Positions 33,697 through 44,241 of a stretch of 64,000 nt of DNA are shown here, piece by piece. The notes under the pieces were generated by a model. It searched no databases, was not told where the DNA came from, and worked only from the letters and a program-made list of their open reading frames with translations. A program made the position numbers and the translations under genes. Position 1 is the stretch's first letter. Each line of letters opens with the position of its first letter. Location: NCBI GenBank assembly GCA_022793335.1, contig JAAWCQ010000010.1:1-64000 (forward strand), given 5' to 3'. The stretch is from Clostridia bacterium. Its GTDB lineage: Bacteria; Bacillota; Clostridia; Christensenellales; UBA1242.

Positions 33697-35120
33697 GTTA
33701 TTTAGAGGGCTATGATATTGTAATTGGACTTGAGATACATGCAGAGCTTAACACCCAAACTAAAGTTTTTTGCAGTTGTAAAAATGAATTTGGTGCAGCT
33801 CCAAACTCAAACACCTGCCCAGTTTGTACTGGAATGCCAGGCGCTTTGCCAATATTAAACAGACATGCTGTTGAGCTTGCAATCAAAGCTGGTCTGTCAT
33901 TCGGCTGTGAAATTTCACATTATTCGGTGTTTGAACGAAAAAACTATTTCTATCCTGACCTAAGCAAAGCTTATCAAATAAGCCAGCTTGTTTATCCACT
34001 ATGCGTGGGCGGCGCTGTCAGTCTTTCAAGTGGCAAAAAAATAAGCTTAAACAGAATACATCTTGAGGAAGATGCCGGAAAACTTACTCATATAAGTAAG
34101 GCTGTCGGAACACTCGTTGACTATAACAGAGGTGGAACGCCGCTTATTGAAATGGTCACAGAGCCAGACTTTTCTTCAGCGGATGAAGCAGTTGAGTTTT
34201 TGAAGAAGGTGAGAGAGTGCCTTGTATTTGAAGATATTGCAAAATGTCAGATGGAAGAGGGCGGAATGCGTTGTGATGTCAACCTTTCTCTTAAACCTAA
34301 GGGCAGCAGTGAGTTTGGAATAAGGACTGAAATGAAAAACTTAAACAGCTTCAAAAGTGTTCAGCGAGCGATAGAATATGAAGCAAAAAGACAGGCTGAG
34401 GTTTTGTCGGCTGGCGAAAAGATTGTTCAAGAGACAAGAAAATGGAATGATGACAAGGGAAAAAGCACATCAATGAGAAGCAAAGAGCAAGCTCAAGACT
34501 ACAGATATTTCCCAGACCCAGACATTCTTCCATTAAATATCACTGATGAAGATATTGAAAAAATAAGAAAGGAAATGGTTATGCTTCCTTCACAGCGAAG
34601 AGAAATATATCAAGGTAAGTTTGGACTTCCAGAATATGACAGTCAAATTCTTACAAGCTCAAAATATATCTCTGATTATTTTGAAGAGTGCGTAAGTTAT
34701 GTTGACCTTCCTAAAAAAATCAGCAACTGGATTATGGTTGACCTATTAAAACTTGTCAAAGAACAGGAAGACTTTGTATTCCCAATTTCAGCACAACATC
34801 TGTCACAAATCATTAAAATGGTTGAAGAAAAACTTATAAACAAAAACCTTGGTCTTCAACTTCTTGATAAGACAATTGAAAGCGGAAAAGATCCTCTCAC
34901 ACTTGCAAAAGAAATGGGCTTCCTTGTTTCAATCGGCGATGAAGAAATTATTGTTCTTCTTGAAAAACTTAAGTCAGAAAATGCAAAAGTAAGAGATGAT
35001 TATGCTTTAGAGCCTGCAAAAGTTGAAGGCTTTATCGTCGGCTATGTAATGAAAAACACTGGTGGAAAGGCAAATGCTGGAAAGGTGAAAAGCTTAATTT
35101 CAAAGGTTTTTGATAAATAA
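33693..35120 (+). CDS. gatB: Asp/Glu-tRNA amidotransferase subunit B
   Basis: GatB holds the tRNA-binding and transamidation site that phosphorylates and amidates mischarged Asp-tRNA(Asn) and Glu-tRNA(Gln). The 475-residue sequence has GLEIHAELNTQTKVFC, NTCPVCTGMPGALPILN, RKNYFYPDLSKAYQISQ, EEDAGKLTH, YNRGGTPLIEMVTEPD and YRYFPDPDILPL. The tail domain ends KNTGGKANAGKVKSLISKVF. The metal-binding cysteines are present. It closes the operon and is followed by a terminator. Confidence 0.97.
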   Translation: MSYLEGYDIVIGLEIHAELNTQTKVFCSCKNEFGAAPNSNTCPVCTGMPGALPILNRHAVELAIKAGLSFGCEISHYSVFERKNYFYPDLSKAYQISQLVYPLCVGGAVSLSSGKKISLNRIHLEEDAGKLTHISKAVGTLVDYNRGGTPLIEMVTEPDFSSADEAVEFLKKVRECLVFEDIAKCQMEEGGMRCDVNLSLKPKGSSEFGIRTEMKNLNSFKSVQRAIEYEAKRQAEVLSAGEKIVQETRKWNDDKGKSTSMRSKEQAQDYRYFPDPDILPLNITDEDIEKIRKEMVMLPSQRREIYQGKFGLPEYDSQILTSSKYISDYFEECVSYVDLPKKISNWIMVDLLKLVKEQEDFVFPISAQHLSQIIKMVEEKLINKNLGLQLLDKTIESGKDPLTLAKEMGFLVSIGDEEIIVLLEKLKSENAKVRDDYALEPAKVEGFIVGYVMKNTGGKANAGKVKSLISKVFDK

Positions 35121-35137
35121 TTTAATAATAAAAATTT

Positions 35138-35200
35138 GACTGAAAAATATGGTTTTATTTAATAATTTTAAAAAATATCATGATTTTCAGTCTTTTTTTT
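35138..35200 (+). terminator. Terminator after gatB
   Basis: GACTGAAAA at 35138 pairs with TTTTCAGTC ending at 35192, enclosing an AT-rich branched loop (ATGGTTTTA.../...ATCAT), and is followed by eight T. Confidence 0.8.
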
Positions 35201-35318
35201 ATAAAAATAATGCCATTTTTATTGAATTATCATATATTTTTTAAAAAATTAAGAATAAAAAATTAAATATTTTGTGAGAAGAGCATAAGTAAAAATTATT
35301 GAATATATTTTGTTTTTG

Positions 35319-35347
35319 TTGCGTAAAAGTGAGAAAAAGAGTATAAT
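35319..35347 (+). promoter_or_regulatory. ABC transporter promoter
   Basis: TTGCGT (35319-35324) and TATAAT (35342-35347) are spaced 17 bp, 55 bases before the ATG at 35403. Confidence 0.75.
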
Positions 35348-35402
35348 TAAAATGTTAAGTTATGAAAAACTGATTTATTAAAATCCGAATTAGGAGATGA
35401 AA

Positions 35403-38249
35403 ATGCTTAGACTTATAGATATCAAAAAAGATTATGTGGTTGCAGACACTGTTGTGCAAGCATTAAAAGGAATAAACTTAAGTTTCAGACAAAATGAATT
35501 TGTCTCTATTTTGGGGCCTTCAGGTTGCGGAAAAACCACTATGTTAAACATAATTGGCGGGCTTGATAAATATACCTCTGGTGATGTTTTAATTGACGAT
35601 ATTTCTACAAAAGATTATAAAGACAGAGATTGGGATAATTATCGAAGCAAAAGAATAGGTTTTGTATTTCAAAGTTATAATCTTATTCCTCATCAGACAA
35701 TTGTGGAAAATGTAGAGCTTGCACTTACTATATCTGGGGTCAAGAAGGCTGAAAGAAGGGCAAGAGCGATTGAAATACTTGATAAAGTTGGCTTGAAAGG
35801 ACTTTATAATAAAAAGCCAAATCAACTTTCAGGAGGACAGTGTCAAAGGGTTGCTATCGCCAGAGCGCTTGTAAATCAACCTGAAATTCTGCTTGCCGAT
35901 GAGCCAACAGGCGCACTTGACAGTGAGACTTCAACCCAAATTTTAGACCTTATTCAAGAAATCGCCAAAGATAGATTGGTAATTATGGTGACACATAATC
36001 CAGAGCTGGCGGAAAAATATTCTACAAGAATAATAAGACTGCTTGACGGAAATGTAGTTGAAGATACAAACCCATTTCTAGAAGGTCAGGCTCTTAAAAG
36101 TGAAGAAGATGCAGCCGAGCAGGCTGGAGAAGATGAAAAAAATACCGAGCAGACCGAAGAAGATGTAAGGACTGGAGGTTTAACTGTCAGTGAATTGCAA
36201 ACTGAAAATGCTGCTGGTGAAAGTGAAAATTCAACTGAAAATGATGAAAAAACCTTGCAAAACACAGAAAAAGTCTTAAAAAACGCTAAAAAAACGAAAA
36301 AACAGGATAAAAAGTCGAAATTATCTTATTGGCAGGCTTTCAAATTGTCTGCTCGAAACTTATGGTCAAAACTTAAAAGAACACTGCTTGTTTGCTTTGC
36401 AGGCTCGATTGGTATAATAGGCGTGGCAACTGTGCTTGCTGTTTCCAATGGGGTAACTGGATATATTCAACAGATGCAAAATGATATGCTCTCTGGCAAT
36501 CCAGTGACAATAAGTGAAGAGGGGTATGACTTTTCGGTGCTTATGAATACAACGAATACAAGCACTCAAAAAGATGCAATTAAAGCGGGCATTGAAGATG
36601 GTTACATAAATGTAGATAAAGTAATTGATTATCTTGTAGAGCAAAGTGGAAATCTCGCTTCTTTCAAAATTCAAAATAATATAGACGAAAGTTATCTAAA
36701 ATTTTTGAATGATATGCCTAAGGAATATTATTCTTCAATAGTCAATTATTATGGCGTTGACATTAAAAATAACATCTACACAAGCATTGAAATGGATACT
36801 TTTGGCGAGCAGGAGTTGTCGCTTAATGGCATACTTCAAATTTACACAAGCATGCTTATGAAAAGTGAATACAAAGATTATGCTGCACTTATTTCTTCTT
36901 TCAGTGATACTTTCGTGCAAGGCATTGACAACACAGAATATGTTCTTTCTCAATATGAAATAATTTCTGACGAGGAAAAAAGCAAGTTTGCAACTGAAGC
37001 AAATGAGATTATGATTGTTGTTGATAAGAACAATGCGCTCAGTGATTTGTTTTTGGCTCAACTTGGATATTATTCACAAGAAGAATTTTTAAATGCAATG
37101 TATAAGGCTACTGGCGATGAAAAATATGATGAAAGTCTGAATGTCGATAAATTAAGCTTTGATAAACTTTTAAATAAGACTTTCACTTGGCATCCAAACA
37201 ATTCGGTTTTCGTTAAGACTGAAAATAATAGTCCACTTTCCGAAAATTTCCCATTCACATACAAACCTTATGCAGATGAAGGGTGGGAAAACGGCATAGA
37301 GCTTAAAGTTACAGCTATATTAAAACCTAAGGTTTCTTATGGAAGCTTATCAAATGGAATTTATTACACCGAAGCGTTGACACAAAAGGTAATTGAAGAC
37401 AGCTTAAAATCAGATATTGTAAAATACCTTAATGATAAGGAAGAAGACGAATTTAAAAGCATTATTTATGACGGCAAGATTATGAATGGCATTTCTTACA
37501 ACTATTCTTATTATATGGAAGGCAATCTTTATCAAGAGACTTCTGTTGTTGGCACTACTCCAGCCTCGATTATGGATATGCTTGGTGGGCAGGGAGATAA
37601 ATCTGTCATAGTCAAGACCCTTACGAAAAGGGATTTGGGCGGAAACAGTCTTCCAAATGAGATTAAGATTTATCCAAAAGATTTTTCTTTAAAAAGTAAT
37701 GTGACAAAATATCTTGACAAGTGGAACAGTGAAGAAGACTTGGTGCTCAGTGATGGCACAACGATTTCAAAAGAGGGCAGAGAAAATATTATTTACACCG
37801 ACACACTCGCTCTTGTAATTGATATGGTCAACACCATGATTGATGTGGTGACTTATGCTCTCGTTGCGTTTACTGCCTTGTCGCTTGTAGTTTCAACTGT
37901 TATGATTGCAATCATCACATATGTTTCGGTAATAGAAAGAATAAAAGAAATTGGTGTAATAAGGTCGCTTGGCGGCAGAAAAAAAGATGTTTCTCATCTC
38001 TTTATTGCAGAATCTGCAATTGTGGGCGGAGTCTCTGGATTGTTTGGCGTGATAATAACTTACATTCTTTCACTTATTATAAATGTGGCGCTTGGCAGCT
38101 TGGTTGGAATAAGCACAATTGCATCATTGCCAGTATTAACGGCCATTATTCTTATTTTACTCAGCATTCTATTGACAACCATTTCAGGACTTTTGCCAGC
38201 AAGAATTGCTTCCAAAAAAGACCCAGTTGATGCTCTTAGAAGTGAGTAA
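35403..38249 (+). CDS. MacB/FtsX-type ABC transporter, ATPase-permease fusion
   Basis: One polypeptide of 948 residues combines a LolD/MacB-like ATPase and an FtsX-type permease. The ATPase (~1-225) has GPSGCGKTTM, FVFQSYN, LSGGQCQRVAIARAL, ILLADEPTGALD and MVTHN. A ~90-residue acidic/Lys-rich linker follows. Then come TM1 (LLVCFAGSIGIIGVATVLAV), a ~440-residue extracellular domain and three C-terminal helices (VTYALVAFTALSLVVSTVMI onward). Such proteins export peptides or lipids or sense antimicrobial peptides mechanically; the substrate is unknown. I start at 35403, six bases after AGGAG; ATG 35397 is too close. Confidence 0.9.
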   Translation: MLRLIDIKKDYVVADTVVQALKGINLSFRQNEFVSILGPSGCGKTTMLNIIGGLDKYTSGDVLIDDISTKDYKDRDWDNYRSKRIGFVFQSYNLIPHQTIVENVELALTISGVKKAERRARAIEILDKVGLKGLYNKKPNQLSGGQCQRVAIARALVNQPEILLADEPTGALDSETSTQILDLIQEIAKDRLVIMVTHNPELAEKYSTRIIRLLDGNVVEDTNPFLEGQALKSEEDAAEQAGEDEKNTEQTEEDVRTGGLTVSELQTENAAGESENSTENDEKTLQNTEKVLKNAKKTKKQDKKSKLSYWQAFKLSARNLWSKLKRTLLVCFAGSIGIIGVATVLAVSNGVTGYIQQMQNDMLSGNPVTISEEGYDFSVLMNTTNTSTQKDAIKAGIEDGYINVDKVIDYLVEQSGNLASFKIQNNIDESYLKFLNDMPKEYYSSIVNYYGVDIKNNIYTSIEMDTFGEQELSLNGILQIYTSMLMKSEYKDYAALISSFSDTFVQGIDNTEYVLSQYEIISDEEKSKFATEANEIMIVVDKNNALSDLFLAQLGYYSQEEFLNAMYKATGDEKYDESLNVDKLSFDKLLNKTFTWHPNNSVFVKTENNSPLSENFPFTYKPYADEGWENGIELKVTAILKPKVSYGSLSNGIYYTEALTQKVIEDSLKSDIVKYLNDKEEDEFKSIIYDGKIMNGISYNYSYYMEGNLYQETSVVGTTPASIMDMLGGQGDKSVIVKTLTKRDLGGNSLPNEIKIYPKDFSLKSNVTKYLDKWNSEEDLVLSDGTTISKEGRENIIYTDTLALVIDMVNTMIDVVTYALVAFTALSLVVSTVMIAIITYVSVIERIKEIGVIRSLGGRKKDVSHLFIAESAIVGGVSGLFGVIITYILSLIINVALGSLVGISTIASLPVLTAIILILLSILLTTISGLLPARIASKKDPVDALRSE

Positions 38250-38265
38250 TTTGAAAATCTTTATA

Positions 38266-38297
38266 GAAAAAGCGAATTTTATTTTTCGCTTTTTTTA
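38266..38297 (+). terminator. Terminator after the ABC transporter
   Basis: GAAAAAGCGAA pairs with TTCGCTTTTT around an AT loop, followed by a T-run. The rest of the gap to 38543 is AT-rich with no recognised element. Confidence 0.85.
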
Positions 38298-38543
38298 TTA
38301 TTTTATATTGTTTTATTTTATAGAAATATCTTTATAATTGAAATGTTTTTATTTGGAATTTTAATAAGGGGAATTTTTTAATTTTATTGAGCTGAAAATA
38401 AAAAACTTATTAAGAATACCATAAAAATTTTGATGAGAGAAATTGAAAAATTGTCATGTTAAAATGCATGAAATCTATGTACAATTTGGGCAATTTATGT
38501 TAAACTAAAAGGGTGATAAAAAAATAAAAAGGGGTTGTAAAAC

Positions 38544-39374
38544 ATGGAAAAAACTATCGTTGCAATTTGCTATGATTTTGACAAAACGCTGTCTACAAGT
38601 GATATGCAGTCATTTTCATTTATTCCAAATCTTGATATGAAGCCAGAAGAATTTTGGCATAAAAATCATGAGTTTGCACAAGAACATGGAATGGAGTCTG
38701 TGCTTAGCTATTTGAAACTTATGATTGATGAATGTGAAAGAAAGGGAATTAAGCTTACGCGTGAATATCTCAATACGCTTGGCAAAGATATCAAGTTTTT
38801 TGAAGGCGTGGCAACATGGTTTTCAAGACTTAATCAATATGCTGAGAAGCAAGGAATAATTTTGGAACATTATATCATTTCATCAGGCAATAAAGAAATT
38901 ATTGAAGGCTGTCCAATTTTTAAAGAATTTAAAGAGGTTTATGGTTGCGAGTTTTTATATGACAAAAATGGCATTGCTTGCTGGCCTAAGAATGTTGTAA
39001 ATTATACCTTAAAAACTCAGTATCTTTTTAGAATTTGCAAAGGGGCAAACAATATTACTGATGAAGAAACTGTCAATCAAAGGGTGAGCAAGAAGCATGT
39101 TGAATTTAGAAATATGATTTATATTGGTGATGGCTTGACGGATATTCCTTGCATGACTCTTGTTAAAGAAAAGGGCGGCTATGCAATTTCTGTTTATGCA
39201 AAAGATATGATTGAAAACACCACAAAACTCATTCAAGACAACAGAGTAAACTACGCATGTGAAGGTGATTTCAGCAGCGGCTCAAGTCTTGAAAAACTTA
39301 TGAAATTGATTTTAGATTCAATTTCACTTAAAGAAAAACTTATCAAAAAAGAGCAAAATTTAAATTTAAATTGA
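38544..39374 (+). CDS. HAD-superfamily phosphatase
   Basis: The 276-residue protein has the HAD nucleophile motif YDFDKTLSTSD (motif I), an ISSG serine motif (II), a lysine region, and the acidic motif IYIGDGLTDIPCM (III/IV). A long helical cap lies between motifs I and II. It resembles phosphoserine-phosphatase-like HAD enzymes of gut Clostridia, but the substrate cannot be read from sequence. AAAAGGGG precedes the ATG. The next gene, a helicase, is ~180 bases downstream without a clear terminator between. Confidence 0.85.
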   Translation: MEKTIVAICYDFDKTLSTSDMQSFSFIPNLDMKPEEFWHKNHEFAQEHGMESVLSYLKLMIDECERKGIKLTREYLNTLGKDIKFFEGVATWFSRLNQYAEKQGIILEHYIISSGNKEIIEGCPIFKEFKEVYGCEFLYDKNGIACWPKNVVNYTLKTQYLFRICKGANNITDEETVNQRVSKKHVEFRNMIYIGDGLTDIPCMTLVKEKGGYAISVYAKDMIENTTKLIQDNRVNYACEGDFSSGSSLEKLMKLILDSISLKEKLIKKEQNLNLN

Positions 39375-39555
39375 TTGCGCTTTATTAAGATAAATTGAAG
39401 ATAATTTTGAATAATTTAGCAAAAAACCGCTTAAAATGCGTAAAAAATGGCTATTTTCTTTAAAATTTAAACAAAAAAGCATAAATTATTTTCTGTTAGA
39501 AAGAAAAACAACGATTTCTAAAAAAAACAAATAAGAAAAATTAAAGGTGAGACAA

Positions 39556-42500
39556 ATGAAAAGTATTTATACCTATTACAAAGAAAGATTGATTGAAATA
39601 AGCGGGAAAAACAGAAGCTTATACATGAAGAATTTCAATAAGAAAAATGGATATGATATTGGCAGAATTTTATCTGCTGACAGTGAGTTGACGGATGAGC
39701 TTCTCGACCTTATGTTGAGTGGAAAAGCCATTCCTTTTAATATATATTGCAAGGGCACAAAAGATTTAATTGTTGGTGCAAGCAATATTTCTTCAAAATA
39801 TCCCGACAAAGAATTTGAAGAAGACAAAGAAAAACAAAAATATTTGACTTCAAAGAAAAACTATGCAAATAAGGTGTTTGAACAGGAAGGCAAGGACTTA
39901 AAAACGCTAAAGCGTGAGATTGAAGAAATAGAAAAAGAAACAGGAAGATATGAGCTTTATCTTTGCTGGCCTTTTGTCTATGGTGCTGTCAAAAATTATG
40001 TTTTGAAAGCTCCACTTTTAATGTTTCCTGTGGTAATTGATGTTGTTGATGATAATAATATCAATATATGTTTAAAATATGGCGAGCAAATTCAGCTTAA
40101 CAAAGCTCTTATGCTTGCTATCGCCGACAGTAAACATCTTAATCTGCAAGATATGGATATGGAGTTTAATTCAATCAAAGCAAGATTTGGCTCTTTGCAG
40201 GGGCTTATTGCCTACCTTAAGGAATTTGGAATAAAACTTGGATTCAAGCAGGAAAAGCGATTGCATGACTTTTACAGAGGGGGCGAGCCAAATGCAAACA
40301 GTCCGCTTGAAGTAAAGAATCTGTGTATGCTTTCAAGATGTTCGCTTGCAAATGCCATTTATTCTGACTATTCTGCACTTGAACGAAAACACCTTACAAA
40401 TGATTCTATAAATGAGCTTTTAAATGCGAAACAGATTAAAAATAAAAAGGAAAAGAATGCCGACCTTTATCTTATCAACAATGTTGACTATGCGCAAGAG
40501 CAGGTTGTAAGAACGGTAAATGAAAGCGGCAATATGGTTATTTATGGTCCACCAGGAACAGGTAAGTCGCAGACTATTGTCAATGTAATTGCTGATGCAA
40601 TCTGTAAAAATAAAAAAGTGTTGGTTGTCTCACAAAAGAAGGCTGCTTTAGAGGTTGTTTTCAACAGATTGACAAGTTTAAACAGTCGAGCAATGTTTAT
40701 TGTTGACTCTGAGAAAGAAAAGCGAGATTTTTATAAACGCTGTTATGAAAGCCATGAAGCAGTCATGCAAAAACAATATGATGACAAACTGAAAAAAGAA
40801 TTTATCGAGCTTGGAAAACGCTTAGAAATTGAAGAGGCGCACTTAGAGTCTATTTCAAACTGTCTCAACGAAAAGACTGCATTTGGGCTTTCTTTGCAAG
40901 AAATGTATTACAATTCTTACAAACTTGGCAAGAAAACAACTGAATATGCCATATATGAACAAATGCAAAAAGACAAGTTTCTCATGTCCTTGAATTTTTC
41001 GCAGTTAAGTGAGGGCGTTTCAATCTTAAATGAGAAAAATAAGGCTGAAATTTATTTCAATTATGTAGAAGAAAAGAAGAAAAATCCATTCATTGATGCC
41101 TTAAAAGAAGATTTAAGTGTGCATTTGGTGGCAGAGGCGCAATCTAAACTCAAACACCTATTTGCAGAGAGAAGGGCGCTTTTCAATTCATCAAAATATA
41201 AATACGCAAGACAGGTCTTGACCTATTATGATCAAGTAAAAAATAACAAAAACAGCAGAGCTCTTATAAAACTTATTGCAAAATATGAATTTCCTAAAGC
41301 AGAACGCTTTTTGAAAATAAGCTGCTTTGTTTTCCCAATTTATCCAGTTTGCAAAGCGGTGATGTTAAGCAATGAAAAATGCATAAAAGACGAAGTGGAA
41401 AAGACGGTTGAAGCAGTTGATAAATATCTTGACGATTATGAATTTTTAAAAGATATTTTGACTGAGGATGGCTATTTGCAGGCAGTTGATGGCATTTTAA
41501 ATGGAAATCGTGGAATTTTAAGCTTATTACTGTGGGCTGTTGAGAATTATGTATTCTTAAGCGACACATGCAAGACTTTGAAAAATTTAAGCGAAATTCA
41601 AAAGCACATGTTGGATTTTGCCTATGAAAACAGCAATACATATCAAAAATATATGGAAATATTAAACGAGATAATGCCAATTCGCATCTATCATGAAATC
41701 GTAAAATATGAAGAAGAAAAGCGTGATATTTTGTCAAGAGCTTTAGACTTTGAAAACATAAGGGCAAGAATTGTCAATATCAAAAAAGAACAAAATGAAA
41801 TAAGTAAGAAAATCGCTCTTCAAACCTTTAGTGAAGATTATAAGAAAAAGATAAACGGAAAGAGTGAAAGCAAAGACTTTCTCTATCAAATCACCAAAAA
41901 GCAAAACTTTTGGTCAATACGAAAGACAATGGAGGTGTATGGAGATTATCTGTTTAAACTTTTCCCTTGTTGGCTGCTTTCACCAGAAAATGTATCAGAG
42001 CTTTTGCCGCTTAAACGCAATCTTTTTGATGTGGTGCTTTTTGATGAAGCTTCTCAGGTGTTTATTGAAAACACCATTCCATCAATATTTCGCGGAAATC
42101 GAATTGTTGTTGCGGGAGACGCGAAACAGCTTCGCCCAACAACCACTTTCATGAAAAGATATATGGGTGCAGGTGAGGATGATGACCTTGATTATACCAC
42201 TCAGGCCGCACTTGAGGTTGAATCGCTTCTCGACCTTGCTGTTTCAAGATATGCAAGTGCAAACATTACCTATCATTACAGAAGCAAGAATGAAGAGTTG
42301 ATTGATTTTTCAAATATGGCTTTCTACAACGGAAGCTTGCAGATAGCGCCAAATGTTTCAAAAAATATCCATCAGAAATCTATAGAAAGAATTTTGGTTG
42401 ATGGAAAATGGAGAGACCGCAAGAATGTTGAGGAAGCAGAAAAGATTGTTGAGCTTATTAAGAAGATTTTAAAGACTCGAAAAAATAATGAAACCATTGG

Positions 42501-43332
42501 CGTAATCACTTTCAATGTCGATCAAGAAACTTGCATTGAAGAGTTGATAGATAAAAAATGCTTTGAAGATGAGGAATTTAGAAATCTTTATCTCAAAGAA
42601 AACAGTCGAGTGGAAAATGGCGAAGATGTAAGCTTGTTTATTAAAAACCTTGAAAATGTTCAGGGTGATGAAAGAGACATAATTATTTTCTCAATCGGCT
42701 ATGCTTTGAATGATGCAGGAAGAATAAATTCAACATTTGGGTCATTATCAAATGACGGTGGTGAAAATCGTTTAAATGTGGCTATTACCAGAGCAAAACA
42801 AAAGATTTATGTTGTGACGAGTATAGAGCCAGAAGAGTTGAAAGTCGACACGTCAAAGAATATAGGACCTAAGCTTTTAAGAAGCTATCTTACCTATGTT
42901 CGCGCAGTTTCAAATGGAGATAATGAAGGTGTAAAAGCTATTCTTGGAAGCTTGGCTCAAGGGGATGCATCAAGAGCAAGACTTTCAAATCTTATGCCAA
43001 TAGAACAACAAATGGCTGCTCGACTTGAAAAACTTGGCTATAATGTTGCACTTAATTTAGGAAACTCAAACAGCAAGATTTCACTTGCGATATATGATGA
43101 AAATAAAGATAGATATCTCCTTGGAATTGAGACTGATGAAGAAGTTATGAAAGCTTCAAATTCAACTTTAGAGCGTGATGTTTTCAGAAATGAATTTTTT
43201 AAATCTAAGGGCTGGCGTGTGATGAGAGTATGGAGTCGCGACTGGTGGCATAACCCAACTCTTGTAATAAATACCATTGTAAAAGAGGTTGAAAAAATCA
43301 AAAAGTCTATTGAAAAAGGTGAAAAACTTTAA
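39556..43332 (+). CDS. DUF4011-type superfamily 1 helicase with C-terminal nuclease-like domain
   Basis: This is a 1258-residue helicase. The N-terminal ~270 residues resemble DUF4011 (RLIEISGKNRSLYM, LCWPFVYGAVKN). An SF1/UPF1-like motor follows, split by a long helical insert: Walker A GPPGTGKSQTIVNV (from residue 331), Walker B VVLFDEASQVF (~828), VVAGDAKQLRPTT, YHYRSKNEELI, NVQGDERDIIIFSIGYA and LNVAITRAKQKIYVV. The last ~100 residues (LGIETDEEV, FFKSKGWRVMRVWSRDWW) look like a Vsr/DUF559-related nuclease fold. Such proteins often occur in defence islands. Start at 39556 after AAAGGTGAG. Confidence 0.85.
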   Translation: MKSIYTYYKERLIEISGKNRSLYMKNFNKKNGYDIGRILSADSELTDELLDLMLSGKAIPFNIYCKGTKDLIVGASNISSKYPDKEFEEDKEKQKYLTSKKNYANKVFEQEGKDLKTLKREIEEIEKETGRYELYLCWPFVYGAVKNYVLKAPLLMFPVVIDVVDDNNINICLKYGEQIQLNKALMLAIADSKHLNLQDMDMEFNSIKARFGSLQGLIAYLKEFGIKLGFKQEKRLHDFYRGGEPNANSPLEVKNLCMLSRCSLANAIYSDYSALERKHLTNDSINELLNAKQIKNKKEKNADLYLINNVDYAQEQVVRTVNESGNMVIYGPPGTGKSQTIVNVIADAICKNKKVLVVSQKKAALEVVFNRLTSLNSRAMFIVDSEKEKRDFYKRCYESHEAVMQKQYDDKLKKEFIELGKRLEIEEAHLESISNCLNEKTAFGLSLQEMYYNSYKLGKKTTEYAIYEQMQKDKFLMSLNFSQLSEGVSILNEKNKAEIYFNYVEEKKKNPFIDALKEDLSVHLVAEAQSKLKHLFAERRALFNSSKYKYARQVLTYYDQVKNNKNSRALIKLIAKYEFPKAERFLKISCFVFPIYPVCKAVMLSNEKCIKDEVEKTVEAVDKYLDDYEFLKDILTEDGYLQAVDGILNGNRGILSLLLWAVENYVFLSDTCKTLKNLSEIQKHMLDFAYENSNTYQKYMEILNEIMPIRIYHEIVKYEEEKRDILSRALDFENIRARIVNIKKEQNEISKKIALQTFSEDYKKKINGKSESKDFLYQITKKQNFWSIRKTMEVYGDYLFKLFPCWLLSPENVSELLPLKRNLFDVVLFDEASQVFIENTIPSIFRGNRIVVAGDAKQLRPTTTFMKRYMGAGEDDDLDYTTQAALEVESLLDLAVSRYASANITYHYRSKNEELIDFSNMAFYNGSLQIAPNVSKNIHQKSIERILVDGKWRDRKNVEEAEKIVELIKKILKTRKNNETIGVITFNVDQETCIEELIDKKCFEDEEFRNLYLKENSRVENGEDVSLFIKNLENVQGDERDIIIFSIGYALNDAGRINSTFGSLSNDGGENRLNVAITRAKQKIYVVTSIEPEELKVDTSKNIGPKLLRSYLTYVRAVSNGDNEGVKAILGSLAQGDASRARLSNLMPIEQQMAARLEKLGYNVALNLGNSNSKISLAIYDENKDRYLLGIETDEEVMKASNSTLERDVFRNEFFKSKGWRVMRVWSRDWWHNPTLVINTIVKEVEKIKKSIEKGEKL

Positions 43333-43494
43333 GCATTTAAGAGAGAAACTGTTGAAATATTTTTGGGCTTAAAAAGAAAGGCTAGGCATTAAACTTGATT
43401 AAAACTTCTTAAAATAACACAAAAATGACAGTTTTTTCTCAAAAAATAGCCAAAAAAGCGTGAATTTTTCTAAATTTATATAAAAGGTTTGAAA

Positions 43495-44241
43495 ATGAAT
43501 ATCAATTTGCTGCAACAAAAACTTGATAGCTTATACAGATTGTGGAAAGATGGAAAACTTGGTGGTGAATATATGCCAGAAGATTCAAAACCACAACTTA
43601 AAAAAGAAAGTTTGCAAAATTATAATTATTTCACATTGCCTATGGCATTAAATTACCAGCGCAATTCTTATAAGCTGTGGGAGGGGGCAAAACTCACTTT
43701 TGAGGATGAGGAAACGCAGTTTGTTTTTGACACAAACAAAGCGTTAGCTGAAAGTGCTGAAAAGGTGAGGGCTTCACTTGTAAAATATAAAGTTGCGCTT
43801 CAGCCAAATAAACAAACACAAACTTGGCTTAAATTATGCCAAACAATTCAAATGCTTTTTGATGGGGATATAAGAAATTTATTTATTCAATGTGATTTTG
43901 ATATAGAAAAGATTAAAGATTTTATTCAAGTCAAACACAAGAAAGAATTTCCTTATTTGTCTGGTCAAAAGATATGCAATTATTGGCTCTATGTGTTAAG
44001 CCAATATACTGATGCAAATTTTAAAAATCTAGAGAAATTGACAGTTGCAGTTGACACACATGTAGTGCAGTCATGTTTAAAATTGGGCGTTATAAATGAG
44101 ATGGAAGCAGCACAAAATAATGTTCAAGAATTGGTGTCTGCTCGTGTAAATGAAATTCTGAAAGGCACAAAATATAACGCTATTGATTTGCATACGCCTT
44201 TGTGGCTATGGAGCCGAAATGGTTTTATAAATTTAAATTAA
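43495..44241 (+). CDS. Unknown protein with a possible HhH-GPD-like segment
   Basis: The 248-residue product is not a clear family member. Its C-terminal half contains PYLSGQKICNYWLYVLSQY followed by VAVDTHVVQSCLKLGVI. This resembles the helix-hairpin-helix plus catalytic-aspartate segment of DNA glycosylases (LxGxGxK...VDTH). The N-terminal half is helical. If real, it would be a second base-excision-type protein in this window. AAAGGT precedes the ATG. It lies 160 bases after the helicase gene on the same strand. Confidence 0.7.
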   Translation: MNINLLQQKLDSLYRLWKDGKLGGEYMPEDSKPQLKKESLQNYNYFTLPMALNYQRNSYKLWEGAKLTFEDEETQFVFDTNKALAESAEKVRASLVKYKVALQPNKQTQTWLKLCQTIQMLFDGDIRNLFIQCDFDIEKIKDFIQVKHKKEFPYLSGQKICNYWLYVLSQYTDANFKNLEKLTVAVDTHVVQSCLKLGVINEMEAAQNNVQELVSARVNEILKGTKYNAIDLHTPLWLWSRNGFINLN

